Shown piece by piece: positions 38,909-46,190 of a stretch of 64,000 bases of DNA. The position numbers and the translations under genes were made by a program. The DNA is from JAHDVS01 sp964370985 (GTDB taxonomy: Bacteria; Actinomycetota; Thermoleophilia; Gaiellales; Gaiellaceae). Positions within the stretch are counted from its first letter, which is position 1, and every line of letters begins with the position of its first letter. The notes below the pieces were generated by a model. The model searched no databases. It was not told the DNA's origin and worked only from the letters and a program-made list of their open reading frames with translations. The DNA lies in contig CAYJLE010000003.1 in NCBI GenBank assembly GCA_964370985.1, positions 62,001 through 126,000 of the forward strand, in the 5' to 3' direction.

Positions 38909-39388
38909 CTAGGGCCCGAGCTCGGCGAGCAGGCCGGCGAGGTCGAGCGGCTCCGTCTTCATGGCGATCCGCCCGTCCGGGTGGCGCGCCCACTCCTCGC
39001 GCGGGCGGTCGCGGTAGAGCTCGACGCCGTTGCCCTCGGGGTCGCGCAGGTAGATCGCCTCGCTGACGCCGTGGTCGGACGCGCCCTCGAGCGGGATCCC
39101 GGCGTCGAGCACGGCCCGCACCGCCTCCGCGAGCGCGCGCCGGCCCGGGTAGCGGACGGCAACGTGGTAGAGACCGGTCGTCCGGCGCGGCGGCGGCGGT
39201 GCGCCGAGGCTCTCCCAGGTGTTGAGCGCGATGTGGTGGTGGTAGCCGCCCGCGGAGAGGAACGCCGCGTGATCGCCGAGCGTCTCCTGCACCTCGAACC
39301 CGAGCACGTCGCGCCAGAAGCCGAGCGCCCGCTCGAGGTCGGCGACCTTCAGGTGGACGTGCCCGATCTCGACGCGGGGGTCGATCAT
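38909..39388 (-). CDS. VOC-family dioxygenase-like protein
   Basis: A 159-residue vicinal-oxygen-chelate protein. VEIGHVHLKVADLERALGFW contains the first metal His, GYHHHIALNTWESLG the extra HHH segment typical of CatE-like ring-cleavage dioxygenases, TTGLYHVAVRYPGRRALAEA the second His, and IYLRDPEGNGVELYRDRPRE the Glu ligand. It could be an extradiol dioxygenase or a metal-thiol transferase; substrate unknown. ATG 39388 starts 1 nt after the PPOX stop. Confidence 0.85.
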   Translation of the reverse strand: MIDPRVEIGHVHLKVADLERALGFWRDVLGFEVQETLGDHAAFLSAGGYHHHIALNTWESLGAPPPPRRTTGLYHVAVRYPGRRALAEAVRAVLDAGIPLEGASDHGVSEAIYLRDPEGNGVELYRDRPREEWARHPDGRIAMKTEPLDLAGLLAELGP

Positions 39389-39389
39389 C

Positions 39390-39830
39390 TCAGGAGGGGG
39401 TCGCCCAGGCGTCCACGAGCCCGGGCTCGATCGTGACGAGCGCGTGCAGGCTGCCGTCGTCGTAGCCCGCGATCGTCGAGGCCACCTCCTCCGCCGGCAC
39501 GTAGCGGCGCACGATCGCCTCGATCTCGTCGCGCAGCTCGGCGACCGGGCCGGTGCGAACCGAGGCCCGCCCGCGCAGCACGACCGCCGACCAGGGAGCC
39601 GTGTGCTCGTGCACGGAGAGCGCGACCCGGGGCTCCGCCCGGAGGTCGCGCACCCAGCGCCGCTCCGCGCCGCTCCAGACGAAGATCCGCTCGCCGTCCC
39701 AGCGGTACCAGACCGGCACGACCCGGGGCGACCCGTCCGGCCGCACGGTCGAGATCGCCGCGCAGAGCGCCGGGTCGACGCGCTCGAGCAGCGCGTCGCG
39801 CAGGGTGACATCGAGCGGGGCGAGCGTCAC
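39390..39830 (-). CDS. PPOX-class (F420/FMN) split-barrel protein
   Basis: A 146-residue protein of the pyridoxamine-phosphate-oxidase-like superfamily, in the size class of actinobacterial F420-dependent enzymes. LCAAISTVRPDGSPRVVPVW and WDGERIFVWSGAERRWVRDL (R-x-x-x-R cofactor phosphate region), then RVALSVHEHTAPWSAVVLRG, are conserved; the tail ALVTIEPGLVDAWATPS is typical. The cofactor (F420, FMN or heme) cannot be decided. GTG starts 1 nt after the stop of the UGA-containing gene. Confidence 0.85.
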   Translation of the reverse strand: MTLAPLDVTLRDALLERVDPALCAAISTVRPDGSPRVVPVWYRWDGERIFVWSGAERRWVRDLRAEPRVALSVHEHTAPWSAVVLRGRASVRTGPVAELRDEIEAIVRRYVPAEEVASTIAGYDDGSLHALVTIEPGLVDAWATPS

Positions 39831-39831
39831 G

Positions 39832-40119
39832 TCAGGCCACCCACGGCAAGCCGTTCCAGTAGGCCGACACGTGCTTGTGCCAGAGCCCGCGCAGCGTCAG
39901 GTGCAGCTCCTCGGGAGGGCGCCGACGCAGTCTGGCCGACAGGTAGAGCTCGAAGCCGTCGGCCGGGACCCGGCCGAACTCCCAGCGCCCCGGGGGCTTC
40001 GTGGCAGCCCGCAGGACGACCGGGCAGGCTCCTCAGCCCGCTTTCTGCGACCAGATGAAGAGGCGTCCTCCGTGCTCGCCGACGTAGGAGAGCACTTCGG
40101 GCGACGCGACGATCCGCAT
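39832..40119 (-). CDS. Candidate selenoprotein (95 codons with in-frame UGA, UxxC motif)
   Basis: From ATG 40119 the frame codes MRIVASPEVLSYVGEHGGRL then FIWSQKAG, meets TGA at 40035-40033, and continues in the same frame as GACPVVLRAATKPPGRWEFG, PADGFELYLSARL, PPEELHLTLRGLWHKHVSAY and WNGLPWVA to a TGA at 39834-39832. Decoding the first UGA as selenocysteine (residue 29) gives U-G-A-C, a UxxC redox motif. Codon use stays GC3-rich after the UGA, and the second stop lies 1 nt before the next gene, as expected for an intact operon member. A hairpin follows the UGA. I recall short actinobacterial proteins of similar shape with Cys at this site but cannot verify. The alternatives are a nonsense mutation or a sequencing error. 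Confidence 0.6.
40006..40030 (-). promoter_or_regulatory. SECIS-like hairpin just after the in-frame UGA
   Basis: Starting 3 nt after the UGA, AGCCUGC pairs with GCGGGCU (7 bp, one G:U) around an 11-nt loop, CCGGUCGUCCU. Bacterial SECIS elements sit immediately 3' of the UGA within the coding region and present a G/GU in a small apical loop; GGUC here lies 12-15 nt after the UGA, slightly close compared with known examples. GC-rich DNA forms hairpins easily, so this is supportive only. Confidence 0.4.
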
Positions 40120-40161
40120 GAGGTCGATTGTACGGACCGGGATCTCCCTGTCCGCACTACG
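40120..40161. promoter_or_regulatory. Divergent promoter with central dyad operator
   Basis: A 42-bp gap. On the minus strand CGGACA (40154-40149), a 16-bp spacer and TACAAT (40132-40127) lie 7 nt before the ATG at 40119, a good leaderless promoter. Between them lies a dyad, CGGACnGGGA-TC-TCCCnGTCCG (40133-40154), filling the spacer. On the plus strand TTGTAC (40128-40133) is a possible -35 for the ADH gene. A single regulator bound to the dyad could control both directions. Confidence 0.55.
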
Positions 40162-41256
40162 ATGGCGGCTGTGAAAGCCGCCGTCCTGTACGAGTACGGT
40201 CAGCCCCTCGTCGTCGAGGAGGTCGAGCTCGACCCGCCGCAGGCCGGCGAGGTGACCGTCCGGATGGCGGCGAGCGGCGTCTGCCACTCCGACCTGCACA
40301 CGATCCGGGGCACCCACCCATGGGCGTTGCCCGTGATCCTCGGCCACGAGGGGGCGGGCGTCGTCGAGGAGGTCGGGCCGGGTGTCACGCACGTCGAGCC
40401 GGGCGACCACGTGATGCTCTCCTGGCTTCCCTACTGCGGGAGCTGCCGCTTCTGTGCCATCGGTCGCCCGAACCTCTGCGAGGGGATGGACTGGTCGAAC
40501 GAGGGCCTGATGGCCGACAGGAGCACGCGCTTCCACCGGGACGGGACGCGGATCCACCACTACAACACCTCCTCGTTCGCGGAGCGCTCGGTCGTTCCCG
40601 CCCAGACGGCGATCAGGGTCGATCCCTCGCTGCCCCTGACCGAGGTCGCGCTGATGGGCTGCGCGGTCATGACCGGCGTCGGAGCGATTCTCAACTCGGC
40701 GCGCGTGCGGCCGGGCGAGAGCGTCGCCGTCGTCGGCTGCGGCGGCGTCGGCCTGAACGCGATCCAGGGCGCGCGCATCGCCGGCGCGGGCGCGATCCTC
40801 GCGCTCGACGTCGTCCCGTCGAAGCTCGAGCTCGCGCGCGAGCTCGGCGCGACGCACACGCTCGACGCCTCGACGCCGGATGTCGTCAGCGTCGCGCGCG
40901 AGTTGCTTGGCGGCGGCGCCGATCACGCGGTCGAGGCGATCGGGCGCAAGGCGACGATCGAGCTCGCGGTCGCGCTTACCGGGCGTGGCGGCCAGACCGT
41001 GCTGATCGGGCTTGCGCCCCCGGACGACCACGTTGCGCTCGACACGCTCCCGCTCGTCTTCGAGGAGCGGTCGATCCGCACCTCCTGGTACGGATCGTGC
41101 CGGCCGCTCGTCGACTTCCCGCTGCTGTTCGACCTCTACCGCGACGGCAAGCTCCGTCTCGACACGCTCGTGGAGCCCTGCCGGCTCGAGGACGTGAACG
41201 ACGCCTTCGCGGCGCTCGACGCCGGCGTCGCCGCCAGGAGGGTGATCGTCTTCTGA
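40162..41256 (+). CDS. Zinc alcohol dehydrogenase (class III / NDMA- or mycothiol-dependent type)
   Basis: A 364-residue MDR dehydrogenase. AASGVCHSDLHTIRGTHPWA, VILGHEGAGVVEEVGPGVTH and CGSCRFCAIGRPNLCEG give both zinc sites. The cofactor fold is SVAVVGCGGVGLNAIQGARI. C-terminal IRTSWYGSCRPLVDFPLLFD and LRLDTLVEPCRLEDVNDAFA resemble nicotinoprotein and mycothiol-dependent formaldehyde dehydrogenases. It is the first gene of the long plus-strand run that leads into the polyamine genes and shares its promoter region with the candidate selenoprotein operon. GTG 40171 is an alternative start. Confidence 0.87.
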   Translation: MAAVKAAVLYEYGQPLVVEEVELDPPQAGEVTVRMAASGVCHSDLHTIRGTHPWALPVILGHEGAGVVEEVGPGVTHVEPGDHVMLSWLPYCGSCRFCAIGRPNLCEGMDWSNEGLMADRSTRFHRDGTRIHHYNTSSFAERSVVPAQTAIRVDPSLPLTEVALMGCAVMTGVGAILNSARVRPGESVAVVGCGGVGLNAIQGARIAGAGAILALDVVPSKLELARELGATHTLDASTPDVVSVARELLGGGADHAVEAIGRKATIELAVALTGRGGQTVLIGLAPPDDHVALDTLPLVFEERSIRTSWYGSCRPLVDFPLLFDLYRDGKLRLDTLVEPCRLEDVNDAFAALDAGVAARRVIVF

Positions 41257-42689
41257 GCGTCCCGCGGCCGTCGGTCGAGCCGGGGCTGGCACCGCCCTAC
41301 TGGCTCGAGGAGGCGCTCGCGAACGAAGGCGGCGAGCGGGGCGACGCGCCTCCGCTCGAAGGTGATGCGGACGCCGACGTCGCGATCGTCGGGGGCGGCT
41401 ACACGGGGCTCTGGACCGCGCTCGCCCTGCGCGAGCGCGACCCGACGCTTCGGATCGCGCTGCTCGAGGCGGAAATCTGCGGCTGGGGGCCGAGCGGGCG
41501 CAACGGCGGCTTCGTGCACGGCTTCTGGACGCAGCTTGCCTCGCTGCGCGAGCTGGTGGGCGACGGCGCCGCGCTCGAGCTCGCCCGTGCCGGCTCGCGG
41601 ATCCTGCCCGGGATCCGCGCCTTCGTCGAGCAGCGCGGCGAGGATGTCTGGCTGACCGAGCGCGGCTACCTGAAGGTCTCGGCGGCGCCGTTCCAGGACG
41701 GACCGCTCGAGCGGGCCGAGGCGGCCGCCCGCGCGCTCGGCGTGCTCGGCGACCGCGTCGTGCCGCTGGCCGCGGACGACGTGGCGGAGCGCGTGCGCTC
41801 GCCGCGCTTCCGCCGCGCGCTCTACTTTCCCGAGTGCGCAACCGTCCAGCCGGCCCGGCTCGCGCGGGCGCTGCGCCGGGCCGCGCTCGACGAGGGGATC
41901 GCCGTGCACGAGCGCACGCGCGTGACCAGGATCCGGGCGGGCAGCCCGACCCTGCTCGAGACACCGGCCGGCAGCTTACGGGCGGCCGAGGTCGTGGTCG
42001 CGACCAACGCCTGGATGACCGGCTGGAGGCCTGTCCGAAGCCGGCTCACGAACTTCGCCAGCTACGCCGTGCTGACCGAGCCCGTCCCGCACCTGCTCGA
42101 GCAGATCGGCTGGACGGGCGGCGAGGCGATCGCCGACTGGCGGATGTTCGTCCACTACTTCCGCACGACACCCGACGGGCGCGTGCTGATGGGCAGCGGC
42201 TCGGGCCCGATCGGGCACGGAGGCAGCATCGACGCCCGCTTCACGGCCGACGGGCCGAGTGCCGGGCGTGCGGAGCTGGGTCTGCGCAAGCTGCTGCCCG
42301 GGCTGGCGGCGGCGCGGGTCACGCATGCCTGGGGTGGTCCGATCGATGTCTCCGCCGACCATCAGCCCTTCTTCGCCACCGTGCCGGGAACGAGAATCCA
42401 CTACGGCGTCGGCTACTCCGGCCACGGGGTCGGATCGGCCTGGATCGGAGGGCAGGCGCTCGCGTCCCTCGTCACCGGTGCCGACGACGAGTGGGCATCG
42501 CTGCCGCTCGTCACGCGCCACGTGCCGGGATTGCCGCCGGAGCCGCTCAAGCGCGTCGGCGGCGGCGCCGTGCGGGCAGCGATCCTCACCTGCGAGGAGC
42601 GCGAGGAGGACGGTCAGCCCGCTCCCGCGCTCGCGCGGCTCGTGGCCGCGGCGCCCGCGCTCCTGGGCATGCAAATCGGTACACGATAG
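41253..42689 (+). CDS. FAD-dependent amine oxidase-like protein (PuuB / DAO family)
   Basis: A 478-residue D-amino-acid-oxidase-like flavoprotein, closest in layout to gamma-glutamylputrescine oxidase. The Rossmann motif is DVAIVGGGYTGLWTALALRE; CGWGPSGRNGGFVHGFW is the typical S-G-R-N-G-G FAD loop. HAWGGPIDVSADHQPFFATV and GVGYSGHGVGSAWIGGQALA are C-terminal signatures. There is no ATG, GTG or TTG in frame near the FAD motif; CTG 41253, in a CTGA overlap with the ADH stop, is the credible start. Its neighbours (Pot transporter, aminotransferases) support a role in polyamine breakdown. Confidence 0.82.
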   Translation: MSVPRPSVEPGLAPPYWLEEALANEGGERGDAPPLEGDADADVAIVGGGYTGLWTALALRERDPTLRIALLEAEICGWGPSGRNGGFVHGFWTQLASLRELVGDGAALELARAGSRILPGIRAFVEQRGEDVWLTERGYLKVSAAPFQDGPLERAEAAARALGVLGDRVVPLAADDVAERVRSPRFRRALYFPECATVQPARLARALRRAALDEGIAVHERTRVTRIRAGSPTLLETPAGSLRAAEVVVATNAWMTGWRPVRSRLTNFASYAVLTEPVPHLLEQIGWTGGEAIADWRMFVHYFRTTPDGRVLMGSGSGPIGHGGSIDARFTADGPSAGRAELGLRKLLPGLAAARVTHAWGGPIDVSADHQPFFATVPGTRIHYGVGYSGHGVGSAWIGGQALASLVTGADDEWASLPLVTRHVPGLPPEPLKRVGGGAVRAAILTCEEREEDGQPAPALARLVAAAPALLGMQIGTR

Positions 42690-42743
42690 ACTCCGCCTCA
42701 CCGTCCGAACACAGGCGTCGGACCTGGGCCGCAAATTCGTGCC

Positions 42744-42772
42744 TTGTGGCGTTACGCTCGCGCGAGTATCCT
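42744..42772 (+). promoter_or_regulatory. Promoter of the polyamine transporter operon
   Basis: TTGTGG (42744-42749) and TATCCT (42767-42772) are spaced 17 bp. A 10-bp palindrome, CTCGCGCGAG (42757-42766), fills the end of the spacer next to the -10. Transcription would begin near 42779 and run into GGAGG (42792-42796). Confidence 0.45.
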
Positions 42773-42801
42773 CGCGCACCGTCAGGCATTCGGAGGTGGA
42801 A

Positions 42802-42954
42802 GTGAGCGTGACCACAGGTCAGACGAGAAACCACGTCGTAGGCGATGCCGGGCAGTTGCTCGACGCCGCGCGCAGGCTGGCGTTCCGCACGGTCTGGAGT
42901 GGCGATCGCAATCCGCGCGCTCCGGGCGGGCACCCGATCGCGAGCATCGGGTAG
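42802..42954 (+). CDS. Small open frame (50 residues) at the head of the transporter operon
   Basis: GTG 42802 has GGAGG 5 nt upstream and the frame codes SVTTGQTRNHVVGDAGQLLD, AARRLAFRTVWSGDRNPRAP and GGHPIASIG, ending 3 nt before the ATPase start. The good ribosome-binding site and tight spacing suggest it is translated. No family is recognised; it may be a leader peptide that couples translation to the ATPase gene or senses something in the nascent chain. Confidence 0.45.
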   Translation: MSVTTGQTRNHVVGDAGQLLDAARRLAFRTVWSGDRNPRAPGGHPIASIG

Positions 42955-42957
42955 CGC

Positions 42958-44058
42958 GTGGAAGGAGCCGCTGCCAGCGCCGCCGAGGCGGACGTCCGCC
43001 TCGAGCACGTGACGAAGCGCTTCGGCGAGGAGGTCGTCGCGGTCGACGACATCTCGCTGACGATCGAGCGCGGCAGGTTCTTCGCGCTGCTCGGCCCGTC
43101 CGGGTGCGGCAAGACGACGACGCTGCGCATGATCGGTGGCTTCGAGCAGCCGACCGGCGGGACGATCTACCTCGGCGATCGCGACGTCACGGGCCTACCG
43201 CCCTACCGTCGCGACGTCAACACGGTCTTCCAGAGCTACGCCCTCTTCCCGCACCTGTCGATCTACGAGAACGTCGCCTTCGGCCTGCGCCGCCGCGGCG
43301 TCAGGGGGGACGAGTTGAAGCGGCGGGTCGGCGAGGCGATGGAGCTCGTCGGCATCGGCTCGATGGCCGCGCGCAGGTCCCGGCAGCTCTCGGGCGGCCA
43401 GCAGCAGCGGGTGGCGCTTGCCCGCGCGCTCGTCAACCGGCCACGTGTCCTCCTGCTCGACGAGCCGCTCGGAGCCCTCGACCTGAAGCTGCGCAAGCAG
43501 CTCCAGCTCGAGCTGAAGCGCGTCCAGCACGAGGTCGGGATCACGTTCATCCACGTCACGCACGACCAGGAGGAGGCGATGACGATGGCGGACACGATCG
43601 CGGTCATGAACGAGGGGCGCATCGAGCAGCTCGACGCGCCGGCCGAGCTGTACGAGCGGCCGCGTACGGCATTCGTGGCCGGCTTCCTCGGCGTCTCGAA
43701 CCTGCTCCACGGCACGGTGTCCGGCGACGGCGTCGTTCGCCTCGACGGTGGCGGCGAGGTCCGTGCGGCGCCCGGCTCGCTCGCCGGTCGCAGCGGCCCG
43801 GTCGCCGTCGGCGTCCGTCCGGAGAAGGTACGGCTCGGGGCCGGCGGGGCGAACGCGCTCGAGGGCGCGATCGCGGAGGTCGCCTACATCGGCGTCTCGA
43901 ACCAGTACATCGTCAACACGCTCGCGGGTCCGCTCACGGTCTACGTCCAGAACGCCGATCCCGGAGCCCGCCCGGCTCGCGCCGGCGACCCGGTGACCGT
44001 GAGCTGGAGCCCCGAGGCGACGTTCGTCGTCGAACCCACGAAGGAGGCGGAGGAATGA
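42958..44058 (+). CDS. potA: Polyamine-type ABC transporter ATP-binding protein (PotA-like)
   Basis: A 366-residue ABC ATPase of the CUT1/polyamine importer group. Walker A is ALLGPSGCGKTTTLRMIGG, the Q-loop VNTVFQSYALFPHL, the signature LSGGQQQRVALARAL, Walker B VLLLDEPLGALDLKLRKQLQ and the H-loop FIHVTHDQEEAMTMAD. Residues from about 240 form a TOBE domain (GFLGVSNLLHGTVSGDGVV, VRPEKVRLG). It drives uptake through the two permeases downstream. GTG start; stop overlaps the next ATG (ATGA). Spermidine/putrescine specificity is from family and context only. Confidence 0.88.
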   Translation: MEGAAASAAEADVRLEHVTKRFGEEVVAVDDISLTIERGRFFALLGPSGCGKTTTLRMIGGFEQPTGGTIYLGDRDVTGLPPYRRDVNTVFQSYALFPHLSIYENVAFGLRRRGVRGDELKRRVGEAMELVGIGSMAARRSRQLSGGQQQRVALARALVNRPRVLLLDEPLGALDLKLRKQLQLELKRVQHEVGITFIHVTHDQEEAMTMADTIAVMNEGRIEQLDAPAELYERPRTAFVAGFLGVSNLLHGTVSGDGVVRLDGGGEVRAAPGSLAGRSGPVAVGVRPEKVRLGAGGANALEGAIAEVAYIGVSNQYIVNTLAGPLTVYVQNADPGARPARAGDPVTVSWSPEATFVVEPTKEAEE

Positions 44059-45278
44059 ACGACCCGATCTCGAGACGGCAGCTGCTCGGCCGTGCCGCGG
44101 CCGGCGGCGCGGGCCTGTCCCTCGCGGCCCTGCTCGCAGCGTGCGGCGGAGGCGGGATCGAGGGCGGTGGAGAGACGACCGCGCCTCCGCCCGAGACGAC
44201 CGCTCCGCCCGAGACGACCGCTCCGCCCGAGACGACCGCCCCGCCGAAGGAGCTCGGCGACATCGTCTGGGCGAACTGGCAGCTCTACCTCGACACGGAC
44301 GAGAGCGGGAACCGCTACCCGACCCTGGAAGCGTTCGAGCAGGAGTACGGGATCGACGTCGAGTACCTCGAGGGCGACATCAACAGCAACGAGGAGTTCT
44401 TCGCCAAGATCCGCCCGCAGCTCGAGCAGGGCCAGGGCGTCGGGCGTGACCTGATCGTCCTCACCGACACGTCAGGCGTGCCGGGCCGCATGATCGAGCT
44501 CGGCTTCCTCGAGAAGCTCGACAAGGAGGCGATCCCGAACATCGTCAACCTGCTCGACGTTCACGCGGGCCCGGCCTTCGACCCGAACCGCGACTACTCG
44601 CTGCCCTGGCAGGGCGGCATGACCGGCATCGGCTACGACCCGAAGAAGGTCGGCGGCGACGTGACGTCGCTCGAGCAGCTCTTCACCGACCCGAAGCTGA
44701 AGGGCAAGGTGACGTTCCTGACCGAGATGCCGGACACGGTCGGCCTGGCGGCGCTCCTGAACGGCGACGACCCGACCGCGATGACCGACGAGGCGTTCGA
44801 TCGCGCGATCGCCACGGTCCAGGCGGCGGTCGACTCCGGCCAGGTGCGCCAGTTCACCGGCAACGAGTACTCCTCGCTGCTCGCGCAGGGTGACGTGTGG
44901 GCCTCCATGGCCTGGTCCGGTGACCTCGTGCAACTCCAGTACGACAACCCCGACCTCGTCTGGGTGCAGCCCGCCGAGGGAGGCATGATCTGGACCGACC
45001 AGCTCCTGATCCCGAAGGGCGCCGACGTCTACAGCGCCTCGACGCTGATCAACTGGTACTACGACCCGGAGATCGCGGCCCAGGCGGCGGCGTGGATCAA
45101 CTACATCTCGCCGGTCAAGGGCGCCAAGGAGGCGCTGCTCGCGATCGACCCGGACATCGCGAACAACCCGCTGATCTTCCCGTCCGAGGAGACGCTCGCG
45201 AAGTCGAAGCTGTTCGACGTCAGCGCCGCCAACAACGACGCCTACAAGGCGAAGTTCCAGGCCCTGCTCGGTGCGTAG
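44055..45278 (+). CDS. potD: ABC transporter substrate-binding lipoprotein, polyamine type (Tat-exported)
   Basis: A 407-residue periplasmic-binding-type lipoprotein. The N-terminus has a twin-arginine signal (ISRRQLLGRAAAGGAGLSLA) with the lipobox LLAAC at Cys30. A Glu-Thr-Thr-Ala-Pro-Pro repeat linker (about residues 40-64) leads to a PotD/PotF-like domain: IVWANWQLYLDTDESGNRYP, TLEAFEQEYGIDVEYLEGDI, YSLPWQGGMTGIGYDPKKV and WASMAWSGDLVQLQYDNPDL. The acidic and aromatic pocket residues suit cationic ligands, but the ligand is not proven. ATG overlaps the ATPase stop. The strong hairpin after its stop may raise its level over the permeases. Confidence 0.87.
   Translation: MNDPISRRQLLGRAAAGGAGLSLAALLAACGGGGIEGGGETTAPPPETTAPPETTAPPETTAPPKELGDIVWANWQLYLDTDESGNRYPTLEAFEQEYGIDVEYLEGDINSNEEFFAKIRPQLEQGQGVGRDLIVLTDTSGVPGRMIELGFLEKLDKEAIPNIVNLLDVHAGPAFDPNRDYSLPWQGGMTGIGYDPKKVGGDVTSLEQLFTDPKLKGKVTFLTEMPDTVGLAALLNGDDPTAMTDEAFDRAIATVQAAVDSGQVRQFTGNEYSSLLAQGDVWASMAWSGDLVQLQYDNPDLVWVQPAEGGMIWTDQLLIPKGADVYSASTLINWYYDPEIAAQAAAWINYISPVKGAKEALLAIDPDIANNPLIFPSEETLAKSKLFDVSAANNDAYKAKFQALLGA
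44172..44246 (+). repeat. Tandem repeat coding the ETTAPP linker
   Basis: Three 18-bp units GAGACGACCGCTCCGCCC (44193-44246, the last with small changes) follow a 21-bp first unit (44172-44192). They encode E-T-T-A-P-P repeats that tether the binding domain to the membrane. Such repeats can change in copy number by slippage. Confidence 0.8.
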
Positions 45279-45288
45279 ACCCCATGAG

Positions 45289-45316
45289 AATGGGGCGAGG
45301 GTCGCCTCGCCCCATT
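45289..45316 (+). terminator. 12-bp hairpin between binding-protein and permease genes
   Basis: AATGGGGCGAGG-GTCG-CCTCGCCCCATT is a perfect 12-bp stem with a 4-nt loop, 10 nt after the binding-protein stop. There is no T-tract. It probably acts as a partial terminator or as a 3' stabiliser, giving more binding protein than permease. The arms share GGGGCGAG...CTCGCCCC with the element at 54579. Confidence 0.7.
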
Positions 45317-45332
45317 ACCTCCCCGCCGGCCG

Positions 45333-46190
45333 ATGAGCCTGCGCGGCCGTCGCGGGTTGGCGCCCTACCTCCTGCTCCTGCCGGGGCTGGCGTTCCTGGC
45401 CGCGTTCTTCCTCGTCCCGCTCTACTACCTGTTCAACACCTCCCTGCAGGAGGGGACGTTCACGACCACGTTCACGTGGGCGTGGGAGAACTACTCGGAC
45501 GCGATCGGCCAGTTCGACGAGCAGTTCCTGCGCTCGCTCGAGTACGCGGGGATCGCGACGGCGCTCGCGCTCGGGATCAGCTATCCGCTCGCGTACTGGA
45601 TCGCCGTCCGGGGCGGGCGCTGGAAGAACCTGCTGCTCCTCTTCATCATCGCCCCGTTCTTCGTCACGTACCTGATCCGCACGCTCGCCTGGCTGACGAT
45701 CCTCTCCGACGAGGGGCTCGTCGTCGACGTGCTCCAGACCGTCGGCATCCTCTCGGACGACGGTCGGTTGCTTGCGACGTCGACCGCGGTCGTCGCCGGC
45801 ATCACCTACAACTTCCTCCCCTTCATGGCGCTGCCGCTGTACGTGTCGATCGAGCAGATCGACCAGCGGCTGATCGAGGCCGCCCAGGATCTCTACGCCA
45901 GCCGGGCGAAGGCGTTCCTGCGCGTGACGCTGCCGCTCTCGCTCCCGGGGGTGTTCGCCGGGACGCTGCTGACGTTCATCCCCGCGGTCGGCGACTTCAT
46001 CAACGCGCAGCTGCTGGGGGCGCCCGGGCAGTACATGATCGGCAACGTGATCCAGTCGCGCTTCCTGCAGCTCGGCGACTACGGGCAGGCGGCCGCGCTC
46101 TCGTTCATCGTCATGGGCGCTGTCCTCGTCCTGATGCTCGTCTACGCGAAGGTGCTCGGCTCCGAGCGCCTGACGGGGGCCGGGATCTGA
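45333..46190 (+). CDS. potB: Polyamine-type ABC permease (PotB-like)
   Basis: A 285-residue permease with six predicted helices. Helix 1 is YLLLLPGLAFLAAFFLVPLY; NLLLLFIIAPFFVTYLIRTL and the EAA loop IEAAQDLYASRAKAFLRVTL with P-L-S-L-P-G are conserved. The C-terminal helix is ALSFIVMGAVLVLMLVYAKV. It pairs with the next protein to form the membrane channel served by the ATPase. ATG start 16 nt after the hairpin; the stop overlaps the next start. Confidence 0.87.
   Translation: MSLRGRRGLAPYLLLLPGLAFLAAFFLVPLYYLFNTSLQEGTFTTTFTWAWENYSDAIGQFDEQFLRSLEYAGIATALALGISYPLAYWIAVRGGRWKNLLLLFIIAPFFVTYLIRTLAWLTILSDEGLVVDVLQTVGILSDDGRLLATSTAVVAGITYNFLPFMALPLYVSIEQIDQRLIEAAQDLYASRAKAFLRVTLPLSLPGVFAGTLLTFIPAVGDFINAQLLGAPGQYMIGNVIQSRFLQLGDYGQAAALSFIVMGAVLVLMLVYAKVLGSERLTGAGI

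Noticed and set aside
39897..40157. Frames in other phases over the UGA-containing gene
   Set aside because: Ser/Arg-rich shadow composition. The ATG 40119 frame has the leaderless promoter, the operon spacing and protein-like sequence on both sides of the UGA.
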